From VRUE01 sp963717375 (GTDB lineage Bacteria; Actinomycetota; Thermoleophilia; Solirubrobacterales; 70-9): a stretch of 64,000 nucleotides of DNA. The notes under the pieces are model-generated. The model was not told the origin of the DNA, ran no database searches, and was given only the letters and a program-made list of their open reading frames with translations. The translations under genes and the position numbers were made by a program. The stretch's first letter is position 1; every line of letters starts with the position of its first letter. Positions 1-8,461 of this stretch are shown here, one piece after another. The stretch spans positions 2,232,001 to 2,296,000 of the forward strand of contig OY970329.1 of the NCBI GenBank assembly GCA_963717375.1, given 5' to 3'.

Positions 1-440
1 ACTCGGCGACGCTGCGAAGCATCCCCGTGGTTGGCGAAGAGGGCTACCACTCCGACGATTGGGAGGGAGTTCAAATTCGTATCCGACCCGATGGCAGCAT
101 CGACGAGCGCGCCTCTTCGCACGACGGCTACAACTACGACGAGGGCACGGCCAACTGGGGTTCTGACATCGGCTCCGGGACTCTTAGGGGCCTCGCCGAA
201 GCCGCCGGCATCCGGCCCGTCGACGGCTGGGGCCCCGAGACCCACCTCCTCTTCGTCTCCGGCGGCAGCCACGCCGGCAACGCCTTTGACGTTCGCAGTA
301 TCGAGCGCCTAGCCCCCGGCAGCCGCGTAGATCTAATCCCGCTCGAGCCGATCGCCATCACCAGCGACGACCGCTTCACGATCGAACCGCCCTGGCGCAA
401 GAAGGTTTGGCGCGACCCGGAGGCCGCGGGGACCGACTGA
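1..440 (+). CDS. Hypothetical protein, 3' part only (Vps62/DUF946-like motifs)
   Basis: The frame is open from the left edge and ends with TGA at 438-440, so the 5' end is missing. An in-frame GTG at 27 exists but is probably internal. The visible C-terminal 140 or so residues contain a SDDWEGVQIRI segment followed by ASSHDGYNY and later GGSHAGN. A DWE..., ...SHxGY pattern of this kind occurs in Vps62-like proteins, which may act at surfaces or in secreted contexts. There is no membrane segment in the visible part. The family call is tentative; the frame itself is convincing because it continues upstream without a stop and ends just before a strong hairpin. Confidence 0.5.
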   Translation, partial: SATLRSIPVVGEEGYHSDDWEGVQIRIRPDGSIDERASSHDGYNYDEGTANWGSDIGSGTLRGLAEAAGIRPVDGWGPETHLLFVSGGSHAGNAFDVRSIERLAPGSRVDLIPLEPIAITSDDRFTIEPPWRKKVWRDPEAAGTD

Positions 441-441
441 C

Positions 442-492
442 TCACGAAAGCTGCATTGAGCACGCTATAGGTGCCAAATGCAGCTTTCGTGA
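442..492. terminator. Bidirectional hairpin between convergent genes
   Basis: A perfect 16-bp inverted repeat (arms 442-457 and 477-492, starting TCACGAAAGC) encloses 19 nt that can pair four more bases (GCAC/GTGC). It lies exactly between the stop codon of the left-edge gene (440) and that of the convergent dehydrogenase (496). There is no clear T-run on either side. A shared terminator or mRNA 3'-end stabiliser is the simplest reading. Confidence 0.75.
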
Positions 493-495
493 CCG

Positions 496-1263
496 CTACT
501 TCGGCGGCATTCGCAGGGCGCCGTCGAGGCGGATCGTCTCTCCGTTGAGCATTGGGTTGGCGACGATCTGGCCGACCATCTGGGCGTACTCCGCAGGGCG
601 GCCGAGGCGCGAGGGGAAGGGGATGCCGGCGCCGAGGGCGGTACGGGCCTCCTCGGGCAGCGCCGCAAGCAGAGGGGTGTCAAAGAGGCCCGGGGCGATC
701 GTCATAACCCGGACGCCACGCCCGGCCATGTCGCGCGCCGCCGGCAGCGTCATCCCGACGATGCCGCCCTTCGAGGCGGCGTAGGCGATCTGGCCGATCT
801 GGCCGTCGTAAGCGGCGATCGAGGCGGTGTTGATGCAGACGCCTCGCTCGCCCTCCGCGTCGGGTTCGTTCTCACTCATCGCCGCAGCTGCCAGGCGCAG
901 CACGTTGAAGCTGCCGATCAGGTTGACCTTGACCACGTTGGAGAAGAATTCAAGGTTGTGCGGGCCGCGTTTGTGGGCGACCCGCTCGGCCCAGCCGATC
1001 CCGGCGCAGCAGACCGAGACGCGCAGGCCGTCGTCGTGCGAGGCCGCTCGTGCCACCGCCGCCGAGACCGCGGCCTCATCGGTCACGTCAGCTTGGACGA
1101 AGCTCACGCTCGGCCCCAGCTCTCTCGCCAGCGCCTCGCCCTTCTCGGCATTGAGGTCGGCGATCGTCACCGCGGCGCCGGCCTCGATGAGGAGTCGCGC
1201 CGTGGCCTCGCCAAGCCCGGAGGCTCCGCCGGCAACCAGCGCACTCTTACCTGCAAGCTCCAT
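496..1263 (-). CDS. SDR-family 3-hydroxyacyl-CoA dehydrogenase (HSD10/type II HADH-like)
   Basis: 255-residue short-chain dehydrogenase. It has the Rossmann glycine motif GGASGLG near residue 12, the NTAS strand, and the catalytic Ser-Tyr-x3-Lys (YAASK). The C-terminal half (APGLFDTPLL, NPMLNGETIRLDGALRM) closely resembles the HSD17B10 group, which oxidises 3-hydroxyacyl-CoA and 2-methyl-3-hydroxybutyryl-CoA with NAD. That role would suit the acyl-CoA and branched-chain catabolism genes at the right end of the window, although it is about 50 kb from them. The start is ATG at 1263. It is divergent from egtB. Family is confident; substrate is inference. Confidence 0.88.
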   Translation of the reverse strand: MELAGKSALVAGGASGLGEATARLLIEAGAAVTIADLNAEKGEALARELGPSVSFVQADVTDEAAVSAAVARAASHDDGLRVSVCCAGIGWAERVAHKRGPHNLEFFSNVVKVNLIGSFNVLRLAAAAMSENEPDAEGERGVCINTASIAAYDGQIGQIAYAASKGGIVGMTLPAARDMAGRGVRVMTIAPGLFDTPLLAALPEEARTALGAGIPFPSRLGRPAEYAQMVGQIVANPMLNGETIRLDGALRMPPK

Positions 1264-1381
1264 CGCCGCGCACCCTATCTGTCCCGTACTGCTTTCTCTC
1301 TTATTTCACGAACAAAGCGGTACGCCGGCAGTTCACACTCCGGTAAGCAGACCTCGCTAGGGTTTTCGAATCGCCACCGAG

Positions 1382-2491
1382 GTGAAGTCGAGTACCAAGA
1401 GCGCAATCGTGGAACGCCTCGGCGAGGCGCGCACACGCACCTTGGACCTGGTCCAGCCGCTCGACGATGAGCAGCTCAATCGCGTCTACTCGCCGATTCT
1501 CAGTCCTTTGGCCTGGGACCTCGGACACATCGCCAACTTCGAGGAGCTCTGGCTGGTGCAGACGATCGGCGGTCGCGAGCCGCTGCACGGTGAGCTCGGC
1601 CGTTTCTACGACGCGATCGAGAACCCGCGCAAGACGCGGGGCGAGCTGCCGATCCTGCGCGACGCCGAGCTGCGCTCCTACCTCGCTGATGTGCGCGTGC
1701 GCACGCTCGAGGTGCTCGACGAGGTCGACATCGGCGCCGATGTCGAGGACCCGTTGCTGCGGGGCGGATTCGTCTACGAGATGCTGCTCGCCCACGAGCT
1801 GCAGCACAACGAGACGATGCTGCAGCTCCTGCAGTTGGTCGACGGTTACGAGAACGCCGAGATCGAGCTTGGCCCGTCCGCAACCGAGGTCCCTGGTCCG
1901 GAGATGATCAAGATCGAGGGGGGAGAGCACGGGGTAGGCGCCCCTGCCGATGGCTTTGCTTACGACAACGAGCGCGCCCATCACACGGTCGAACTGGCGG
2001 CCTTCGAAATCGATCGAACCCCAGTAACGATCGGCGCGTATATCCAGTTCATGGAGGAGACCGCCGCTGAGCCCCCCCAGTACTGGGAGCGCGATGCAGG
2101 TGGGGGGTGGGTGCGGAGCGCAAGAGGGGGTCGCGACCCGGTCGATTCGTCCCATCCCGTCCTCCATGTCTCTTGGCACGAGGCGGATGCTTTCGCCCGC
2201 TGGGCCGGCAAGCGCCTGCCGAGCGAGCAGGAGTGGGAGGCGGCCCGTGCCGGCTTGCAGGAGGTCGGCCAGGCCTGGGAGTGGACGTCCTCAGACTTCC
2301 TGCCCTACCCCGGTTTCGAGGCGTTCCCTTACCGCGAGTACTCGGAGGTCTTCTTCGGTGACACCTACAAGGTGCTTCGCGGCGGCTCCTGGGCGACCCA
2401 CGGCAGCGTGATGCGCCCGAGCTTCCGCAACTGGGACCTGCCCGAGCGCCGCCAGATCTTCTCCGGCATCCGCTGCGCGAGGGACGCATGA
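1382..2491 (+). CDS. egtB: Ergothioneine synthase EgtB (iron-dependent sulfoxide synthase)
   Basis: 369 residues, GTG start at 1382. An N-terminal DinB-like helical domain carries the iron-ligand histidines (HIANFEE near residue 49, and HELQHNETM near 139). It is followed by a formylglycine-generating-enzyme-like (FGE-sulfatase) domain with HPVLHVSWHEADAF, RLPSEQEWE and the C-terminal FSGIRCAR. EgtB joins hercynine to a cysteine-containing thiol with O2 to give the sulfoxide precursor of ergothioneine. The protein is shorter than the roughly 430-residue mycobacterial enzyme. It overlaps egtD by 4 bp (ATGA), so the two are co-translated. egtA, egtC and egtE are not in the window. Confidence 0.92.
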   Translation: MKSSTKSAIVERLGEARTRTLDLVQPLDDEQLNRVYSPILSPLAWDLGHIANFEELWLVQTIGGREPLHGELGRFYDAIENPRKTRGELPILRDAELRSYLADVRVRTLEVLDEVDIGADVEDPLLRGGFVYEMLLAHELQHNETMLQLLQLVDGYENAEIELGPSATEVPGPEMIKIEGGEHGVGAPADGFAYDNERAHHTVELAAFEIDRTPVTIGAYIQFMEETAAEPPQYWERDAGGGWVRSARGGRDPVDSSHPVLHVSWHEADAFARWAGKRLPSEQEWEAARAGLQEVGQAWEWTSSDFLPYPGFEAFPYREYSEVFFGDTYKVLRGGSWATHGSVMRPSFRNWDLPERRQIFSGIRCARDA

Positions 2492-3456
2492 TCGCGATCG
2501 AGGTCCACCTCGCCGCCGACGCCGCCGCGACGATGCGGCGCGACGTCCGCGCTGGCCTCTCGACCGAGCCCAAGGAGCTGGCACCGAAGTACTTTTACGA
2601 CGAGCGCGGCTCGCAGCTGTTCGAGCAGATAACCGAGCTGCCCGAGTACTACCCGACCCGGGCCGAGCGCTCGATCCTTGCCGAGCGCTCCGCCGAGATC
2701 CTCGCCGCCGCAGGCCGACCCCAGACGCTGATCGAGCTCGGCTCCGGCTCCGCCAACAAGACCCGGCACCTGTTGAGCGCGATGCGAGACGCCGGTTGCC
2801 TTGGAACCTATGTCCCGGTCGACATCTCCGAGGAGATCACCCACGAGACGGCGGAGGCGTTGGTGGGCGAGTACCCCGGCCTCGTCGTGCGCGGCCTCGT
2901 CTGCGATTTCGAGCACGACCTGGAGCGCATCCCCGAGGGCGAGGGCGGCCGCCTGGTCGCCTTCCTCGGCGGCACGATCGGCAATCTCTACCCGGCAGCC
3001 CGTCGCGACTTCCTCACCCGCCTCGCGGGCCTGCTGGGCCCGGACGACCGCCTTCTGCTCGGCACCGACCTGGTTAAGGCGCACGGTCGGCTTGAGGCCG
3101 CCTACGACGACGCCAGCGGCGTCACCGCCGAGTTCAACAAGAACGTGCTGCGGGTGCTCAACCGCGAGCTCGGTGCCGACTTCGACCTCGAGACCTTCGA
3201 GCACGTCGCCCTCTACGACGCCGAGGAGGCGCGCATGGACATCCGCCTGCGCTCGCTCGAGGAGCAGACGATCCGGGTCGAGGGTCTCGAGATGGACGTC
3301 AGCTTCGCCCGCGGCGAGGAGATGCGGACCGAGATCTCCTCCAAGTTCACCTACGAGCGGCTCACCGAGGTCTACGAAGAGGCCGGCCTGGCCATCAGCG
3401 GCTGGTTCACCGACGCCGACTGCGATTACGCGCTGAGCCTCGCTAGGCCTTTGTAG
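2488..3456 (+). CDS. egtD: L-histidine N-alpha-methyltransferase EgtD
   Basis: 322-residue class I SAM methyltransferase of the EgtD family, which trimethylates histidine to hercynine, the first step of ergothioneine synthesis. Recognisable features are the family N-terminal segment (PKYFYDERGSQLFEQITELP, residues 33-52), the SAM-binding ELGSGSANKTR and FLGGTIGN. The start ATG at 2488 overlaps the egtB stop. This gives a two-gene egtBD operon that makes the hercynine sulfoxide from histidine, SAM and a thiol donor. The gene ends 4 bp before the convergent stop of the next gene at 3460. Confidence 0.94.
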   Translation: MIAIEVHLAADAAATMRRDVRAGLSTEPKELAPKYFYDERGSQLFEQITELPEYYPTRAERSILAERSAEILAAAGRPQTLIELGSGSANKTRHLLSAMRDAGCLGTYVPVDISEEITHETAEALVGEYPGLVVRGLVCDFEHDLERIPEGEGGRLVAFLGGTIGNLYPAARRDFLTRLAGLLGPDDRLLLGTDLVKAHGRLEAAYDDASGVTAEFNKNVLRVLNRELGADFDLETFEHVALYDAEEARMDIRLRSLEEQTIRVEGLEMDVSFARGEEMRTEISSKFTYERLTEVYEEAGLAISGWFTDADCDYALSLARPL

Positions 3457-3459
3457 ACC

Positions 3460-4017
3460 CTAGGAGGAGCTGTGGCCTCGACTTGTGAGGCCCTCGAGAA
3501 CCACCTCGATCGGGGAGCGTTTTTTCGTCCCATGTGCAGCTTCGCGGTTCCTTCGCAGCTCCGCCGCCAGCTGTCCGACGTCTATGCCGAACTGACCAAC
3601 CTCTTTTGCCGCTTTGGCGAGATCATGCGAGTCGATCTTCACCGTGGGCCGCCGAGGTCGTGCCTTGGAGTTACGTCCCAAGGCGATGCCGCCAGCCACG
3701 CCGGCTACGGCAGCACTGCCAGCCAGCAGAGGGGTCTTTGCCTTGCTTGCGACTCGCCCAACGCTGCTCGCGGCGTCGCCAACTGAGTGTCCAGCGTGCT
3801 TCGCAGTCTCCTCGACGGCGTTGCGCGCGGCATCCACGCGGGCCGCTCCGTTTTTGGACGACGACGAGCGTTTTGCTTTTGACGTCCGCGATTTCGTCGT
3901 ATGTGAAGCGCTCGCTCCGTTGGACGATTTCGCCGTGCTCGCTTTGCGCGCTTTCGACGGTTTGCGTTTCGTCGCTTTGCCACGTTTACTCGCGGCGCGT
4001 GTTTTCGTCTCGGCCAT
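3460..4017 (-). CDS. Lys/Ala/Ser-rich protein with one hydrophobic segment
   Basis: 185 residues from the ATG at 4017. That start was chosen because GGAGGT sits five bases upstream; an in-frame upstream ATG at 4044 lacks such a site. Residues 1-60 are extremely basic and low-complexity (KRGKATKRKPSKARK-type), like histone-H1 or DNA-binding tails. Near residues 97-117 lies a single Ala/Gly-rich hydrophobic stretch (LLAGSAAVAGVAGGIALG), followed by a short charged helix. It could be a nucleoid- or envelope-associated protein tethered to the membrane. No named family is recognised, so function is unknown. Confidence 0.7.
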   Translation of the reverse strand: MAETKTRAASKRGKATKRKPSKARKASTAKSSNGASASHTTKSRTSKAKRSSSSKNGAARVDAARNAVEETAKHAGHSVGDAASSVGRVASKAKTPLLAGSAAVAGVAGGIALGRNSKARPRRPTVKIDSHDLAKAAKEVGQFGIDVGQLAAELRRNREAAHGTKKRSPIEVVLEGLTSRGHSSS

Positions 4018-4088
4018 GTTTACCTCCGAACCTGCTTCTCCCATTGCCTGCCTGAAAGACGCTGGTACCCGTGAAGAAACGGGCCCAA

Positions 4089-5024
4089 TCAGGGTAGCGC
4101 GAGCGCGCTAATCAGATCGCCCAACTTGTCAGGCGTCGTGATCGGGGTGAGGATCGGCAGCGTGATGCCACCCTCGACGAAGGCGCCAATGCGCTCCTTC
4201 ATCTCAGCGGGGGAGCCGAAGATGAACATCGCCTCGATCAGGTCCCAGGGTGCCGCCGCGGCCGCCGCCTGACGATCGCCGCTCGCCCAGGCCGCGACCA
4301 TCGCGTCGATCTCATTGCCGTAGCCGAGCCAGCGGTAGAAGGCGGCGTAGACGGGAACGGTGATGTAGGAGGAGAACATGAAGCGGGCCAGCGGCTCGAC
4401 CGCCTCGCGCTCGCCCGGCAGGCAGAAGAAGCGGCAGAGAAGCTCGAAGTCCTCGGGCGCGCCGTCAAGCTGCGCCGTCACCTTGGGCAGCCCGCCGAGC
4501 GGTAGGAAGTTGGTGAAGGCGCCGTCGGCGCGCTCGACCGCGAGCTCGAGCATCTTGCCGCGCAGCGCCGCCAGCACGATCGGCACCCGCTGCGCCGGCG
4601 CGGTCTCCAGTTTGAAGCCACTGGCTGTGCGATCGCCGTCGAGCGCGGTGCGCAGGAAGTCAAGCGTCTCCCGCACCCTGCTCAGTGGCCGCTCGAAAGG
4701 GATGCCGTTCCAGCCTTCGACGATTCGGTCCGAGGAAGAGCCGATGCCAAGCACGAAGCGGCCGTTGGAGGCATCGGCGAGCGCCGCTGCCTCTTGGGCC
4801 AGGAGCGCGGGACCGCGCTGGAAGACGCCGACGATCCCGGTTCCGAGCCGCGCTCGCTCAGTCCAGGCGGCGCTTAGCGCTAGTGGCGTGAAGCCATCGG
4901 GACCGTTCGTCTCGCCGCTCCAAAAATCGGTGTAGCCGACCGCCTCGGCCCGCTTGACCAGCTCCTCGTGGGCCGCGAGCGAGGTGCCCGGCAGCGGCAA
5001 GGTCAATCCCCATCGGCTAGCCAC
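4089..5024 (-). CDS. LLM-class (luciferase-like, probably F420-dependent) oxidoreductase
   Basis: 311 residues with a GTG start at 5024. The TIM-barrel pattern of the luciferase-like monooxygenase family is clear: N-terminal WGLTLPLPG, AEAVGYTDFWSGE near residue 30, a GTGIVGVFQRGPALLAQEAA strand-helix, then GRFVLGIGSSSDRIVEGWNG. In actinobacteria such proteins usually take F420H2 as hydride donor, but FMN or FMNH2 members exist and the cofactor cannot be decided by eye. It is divergent from glpX with only 27 bp between starts. Substrate unknown. Confidence 0.85.
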   Translation of the reverse strand: MASRWGLTLPLPGTSLAAHEELVKRAEAVGYTDFWSGETNGPDGFTPLALSAAWTERARLGTGIVGVFQRGPALLAQEAAALADASNGRFVLGIGSSSDRIVEGWNGIPFERPLSRVRETLDFLRTALDGDRTASGFKLETAPAQRVPIVLAALRGKMLELAVERADGAFTNFLPLGGLPKVTAQLDGAPEDFELLCRFFCLPGEREAVEPLARFMFSSYITVPVYAAFYRWLGYGNEIDAMVAAWASGDRQAAAAAAPWDLIEAMFIFGSPAEMKERIGAFVEGGITLPILTPITTPDKLGDLISALALP

Positions 5025-5051
5025 CGGGCGAGCCTATAGCCTGCCGTGACG

Positions 5052-6050
5052 ATGAGCGAGAACTCGCCCGTAAAGCCGGATCGAAACCTGGCGCTGGAGC
5101 TCGTCCGCGTCACCGAGGCTGCGGCGCTTGCCGCCGCGCGCTGGGTCGGTCGCGGCGACAAGCTGGCCGCCGATGGCGCCGCGGTCGATGCGATGCGCTT
5201 TGTTCTCGACTCGGTCGCGATGGACGGCGTAGTCGTGATTGGCGAGGGAGAGAAGGACGAGGCCCCGATGCTCTTCAACGGCGAGCAGATCGGCGACGGC
5301 AGCCCACCGGTGGTCGACATTGCGGTCGACCCGCTGGAGGGGACCACGCTCTGCGCCCGCGGCATGCCGAGCGCGCTAGCGGTGATCGCCCTCGCCGAGC
5401 GCGGCTCGATGTTCGACCCCGGCCCCTGTGTCTACATGGAAAAGATGGCCGGCGGCGAAGAGATCGCCGACCTACTCGACTTGGACCGTCCGCTCCCCGA
5501 GACCTTGAAGCTGATCGCCGAGCGCAAGGGCGAGAGCGTCGGTGACGTGATCGTGGTGATGCTTGACCGCCCGCGTCACGAGGACGCGATGCGTGAAGTG
5601 CGTGAGGCGGGCGCCCGCCTGCGCCTGATTAGCGATGGCGACGTCTCCGCCGCCCTGCTCGCTGTCAGCGAACGGTCTCCTGTCGACCTGCTCTGGGGGA
5701 TCGGCGGCACGCCCGAGGGAGTGCTCTCCGCGGCGGCGCTGAAGTCGATGGGCGGTCAGCTCCTCGGCCGCCTCTGGCCCCGCAACGACGAGGAGCGCAG
5801 CGCAGCGGTGGACGCCGGCTATGACCTCGCTCGGATCCTCACCGCCGACGACCTCTGTTCCGGCGAGGACGTCTTCTTCTCGGCCACCGGCGTCACCGAC
5901 GGCGACGTGCTGCAGGGCGTCCGCTACCGCGGTCCCGGCGCCACCACCGAATCGCTGGTCATGCGCTCACGCTCCGGCACCGTCCGGCGCGTCCACGCCC
6001 GCCACGATCGCTCGAAGTTGCGAGCCATAATCGGCGAGCGCTACGGCTGA
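5052..6050 (+). CDS. glpX: Class II fructose-1,6-bisphosphatase GlpX
   Basis: 332 residues from the ATG at 5052; an in-frame GTG at 5046 is an alternative start. It hydrolyses fructose 1,6-bisphosphate in gluconeogenesis. Family hallmarks are VVIGEGEKDEAPMLFNGE, the metal-binding VDIAVDPLEGTT motif, and the central sugar-phosphate region GIGGTPEGVLSAAALK. Length matches the family. It converges on and overlaps a TetR-type gene by 10 bp (6041-6050). Confidence 0.93.
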   Translation: MSENSPVKPDRNLALELVRVTEAAALAAARWVGRGDKLAADGAAVDAMRFVLDSVAMDGVVVIGEGEKDEAPMLFNGEQIGDGSPPVVDIAVDPLEGTTLCARGMPSALAVIALAERGSMFDPGPCVYMEKMAGGEEIADLLDLDRPLPETLKLIAERKGESVGDVIVVMLDRPRHEDAMREVREAGARLRLISDGDVSAALLAVSERSPVDLLWGIGGTPEGVLSAAALKSMGGQLLGRLWPRNDEERSAAVDAGYDLARILTADDLCSGEDVFFSATGVTDGDVLQGVRYRGPGATTESLVMRSRSGTVRRVHARHDRSKLRAIIGERYG

Positions 6051-6772
6051 GCTTCAGGCTGTTCGGCTGCCACCGCGTCGCGTTCCGCGGCCGCTGCCTC
6101 TTCGCCGATGTAGGGGAGCAGCAGCTCGAAGGTCAGTTGTGGCAGTAGCTGAGGCAGGTTCGCCGTGTTGCCGAGCGCCACTTCTTCATAGACACGGGCG
6201 AATACCGCACCGCCGGCGATACTCGCGATGTTGGGCAAGTAGGGGGCGTCTTTAATCAGCTCGCTGCCGTCGTCGAGGAGCGTCGTGAAGCGGCTGAACG
6301 TCTCCCGAAAGCGCGTGCTTGCAACTGGCCCGATGGTCCCCATCTCGATCATCATCACGCGGGCGATCTCAGGGCCAGCAGCAAACCAGCGGAGCGTCGT
6401 GTCGAGGCCGCGGCGCACCTTCTGCGGCCATGATCCCGGCTGCTTATACGCTCGCTGGACCTCAGCCTCGAGCTCGACTACCAGCGCGTCATTTGCAGCG
6501 AGGAAGCAGTCTTCCTTGTCGCTGAAGTGTTTGTAGAAGGTCTCCCTGCCGACCCCGGCCTCTTTGAGGATGTCGGCGACCGAGCTCGCCTGGTACCCCT
6601 TTGCCGCGGTCACGCGCACAACGGCAGCCAGCAGGCGCTGGCGCTGGGATTGGTCCACCACCTCCCGGGGCAGGCCGTGACGGCCTCGGGGCAGCTTCCA
6701 GAGGTGGAGGTCCGCTGGAGGCTCGCCGGTCGAGGGGGGAGGGGGCGGTTCGGCGTCCCCGGGTGGATTCAT
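6041..6772 (-). CDS. TetR-family transcriptional regulator
   Basis: 243 residues. After a Pro-rich N-terminal tail (about 25 residues) comes the TetR helix-turn-helix, ending in GRETFYKHFSDKEDCF near residues 74-89. The helical ligand-binding domain follows, and then an Ala/Glu-rich tail. Its start (6772) overlaps the stop of the upstream TetR gene by 4 bp, so the two are one transcript. The ligand and targets cannot be read from sequence. Confidence 0.87.
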   Translation of the reverse strand: MNPPGDAEPPPPPSTGEPPADLHLWKLPRGRHGLPREVVDQSQRQRLLAAVVRVTAAKGYQASSVADILKEAGVGRETFYKHFSDKEDCFLAANDALVVELEAEVQRAYKQPGSWPQKVRRGLDTTLRWFAAGPEIARVMMIEMGTIGPVASTRFRETFSRFTTLLDDGSELIKDAPYLPNIASIAGGAVFARVYEEVALGNTANLPQLLPQLTFELLLPYIGEEAAAAERDAVAAEQPEAQP

Positions 6773-7455
6773 AGACTCAATCGCGCTTGCGCCAACGCCG
6801 CGTCCTGCCCGGCATATGGCAGCAGGGCGATGTAGACGAGCTCGGGCAGAAGTGTGGGAAGCGCTTCGACCTGACTGGCGGCAACGTAGTCCGCGATCAA
6901 AACCATGGCCCGTCCAAAGGCGATTTCCGGGTCCGCCCTTGCCCGCGGTGCGTCGTCTCCATCCTCGTTCGTCAATTGCCGTTCCAGCGCGACCATCGCA
7001 AGATTCCTGTAGTCACGGACGATCTCGGGGTCGACGATGGGCGCCTCGACCAGCAGCAGCTTGGTGTAGTCGGGTTTGGCGACCAGGATCTCGAGCACCG
7101 CCGCTATCGCGTCGCGGACCGAATCTATGCGTGAGCCCTCGCTCTCCGCGTGGGCGGTCTCCGCGGTGCCCTGAAGCTCGACCAGGAAGGAGTCGGCCGT
7201 CGCGTAGAAGCACTCCTGCTTGTTGACGAAATGTTTGTAGAAGGTTGCCCGAGAGATGCTCGCGCAGCCGACGATGTCAGCGATCGTGGTCGCCGAGATG
7301 CTCTTCTCGGCGACGCTCTTCGCCATCGCCTCGAGGATGCGCTGCTGCTGAGCTCGAACGCCGATATCCGGGGGAAGGCTCGGTGTGAGCACGCTGGATC
7401 CGGCCACGGCTCCGCCGTTTCCGCTCATTCCCAGCCTTGTGAACTCTTGCGCCAT
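6769..7455 (-). CDS. TetR-family transcriptional regulator
   Basis: About 228 residues from the ATG at 7455, preceded by an AAAGGCGAG purine stretch; the frame is open back to 7545, so a longer N-terminus is possible. The HTH ends in SRATFYKHFVNKQECFYATA. The C-terminal domain resembles that of the downstream regulator (both end in an LPTLLPEL or LPQLLPQL segment followed by LLPY), which suggests gene duplication. A perfect 9-bp-arm palindrome at 7563-7587 upstream is a candidate operator. Confidence 0.85.
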   Translation of the reverse strand: MAQEFTRLGMSGNGGAVAGSSVLTPSLPPDIGVRAQQQRILEAMAKSVAEKSISATTIADIVGCASISRATFYKHFVNKQECFYATADSFLVELQGTAETAHAESEGSRIDSVRDAIAAVLEILVAKPDYTKLLLVEAPIVDPEIVRDYRNLAMVALERQLTNEDGDDAPRARADPEIAFGRAMVLIADYVAASQVEALPTLLPELVYIALLPYAGQDAALAQARLSL

Positions 7456-7562
7456 CTGACGCTCGCCTTTTCGGTGTCTCCCCAAAACTTCAGCTTCCCG
7501 GAGGAGCACGCAAGGCCCCTCCGGCGAAATGCCGTCGTCACCCACCGAAGGGCGGCCACCGG

Positions 7563-7587
7563 TCGCGATAGATGTTGGCTATCGCGA
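7563..7587. promoter_or_regulatory. Palindromic operator candidate upstream of the TetR pair
   Basis: TCGCGATAG (7563-7571) and CTATCGCGA (7579-7587) form a perfect 9-bp inverted repeat around a 7-nt spacer. It sits between the two divergently transcribed TetR units. Size and symmetry fit a TetR dimer site, but the protein that binds is unknown. Confidence 0.5.
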
Positions 7588-7688
7588 TCAGCTGCCTCTC
7601 ACTTTCCACGTCGCGGCCTGTCGAAACGCCCTGTTTTGAACGCTGGCATTCCTACGGCGTGGCGCGCTGGGCAAAGAGTTTTTAGCAT

Positions 7689-7704
7689 AGAACTCGCCTG
7701 TTCT
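7689..7704. promoter_or_regulatory. Short inverted repeat in AT-rich promoter region
   Basis: AGAAC-N6-GTTCT lies 29 bp before the GTG start of the + strand TetR gene, in the only clearly AT-rich stretch nearby (7676-7730). This is probably the promoter and operator region of that gene. Confidence 0.35.
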
Positions 7705-7732
7705 TTGTTAGAATTTCTTAGTACCAATACCC

Positions 7733-8461
7733 GTGTCAAACACTGAGGCCCCGCACCAGTCAGCTGAGCCGCCGCTTCCCCGCGGGCCACAGGCAATCGC
7801 TGCCAACGCCGTGGCGGCGGACCAGCGGCGGCGACTGCTCGCGGCGCTGCCGCAGGCGATCGCCGAGAAAAGCTTCGCGGGGACGACCGTGGAACAGATC
7901 GTCAGGATCGCGCAGGTTCGGCGCAACGCGTTCTACGAGCAGTTCGCCGACAAGCAAGAGTGCTTTGCCGTTGCCTACGAGATCGCCCAGGAGCGGCTGC
8001 TCGGCGTCCTCACTTTCCAGTGCTACACGAGGCTGGTCCCAACCGAGCGGATCAGCGCCGCCCTGGGGGCGGGCCTGGATCTACTGGCTGCCGAGCCGGG
8101 ACTGGCGCGGCTCATCGTTCTCGAGGCGCCGGCAGCGGGCGAGGCGATGTTGGCGCGTCACCAGGCCTGGCTGGACCGCTACAGCCGCATGCTGCGGCTT
8201 GCCGTGGTCGGCAGCCCCGACGTCGCCGAGCCGAGCCCGGCACTCGAGCCCGCGATCGCCGGCGCGGTCGTTTCGCGAGTCAGGCAGCTGGTTCTGGCTG
8301 GCGAAACCCGGAAGCTCCCAGGTCTTCACCCGGAGCTGACCCAGCTCGTGCTCTCCTTCTTCGGCTCGCCCGATCCGCTCTCGATGCCGGGTCAGGGCGA
8401 AGGGGCCGAGTCGGCGCAGCCGCAATCCCCGGAGCGCTCCTCGGTCTTGGAGCCCGCGTAA
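7733..8461 (+). CDS. TetR-family transcriptional regulator
   Basis: 242 residues with a GTG start at 7733. The HTH is seen as AEKSFAGTTVEQIVRIAQV followed by RRNAFYEQFADKQECF (about residues 43-77), with a helical regulatory domain after it. It is divergent from the other two TetR genes and shares their general layout, so this is a three-regulator cluster. The 3' end overlaps the convergent YihY-like gene by 70 bp. Confidence 0.86.
   Translation: MSNTEAPHQSAEPPLPRGPQAIAANAVAADQRRRLLAALPQAIAEKSFAGTTVEQIVRIAQVRRNAFYEQFADKQECFAVAYEIAQERLLGVLTFQCYTRLVPTERISAALGAGLDLLAAEPGLARLIVLEAPAAGEAMLARHQAWLDRYSRMLRLAVVGSPDVAEPSPALEPAIAGAVVSRVRQLVLAGETRKLPGLHPELTQLVLSFFGSPDPLSMPGQGEGAESAQPQSPERSSVLEPA

Noticed and set aside
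1355..1381. GGTTTTCGAATCGCC resembling a tRNA T-loop
   Set aside because: No acceptor, D or anticodon stems can be built around it, and no CCA-type 3' end follows.
3516..3530. GTTTTTTCG run as an intrinsic terminator after egtD
   Set aside because: It is within the coding region of the convergent basic protein (consecutive Lys codons on the - strand) and has no adjacent stem.
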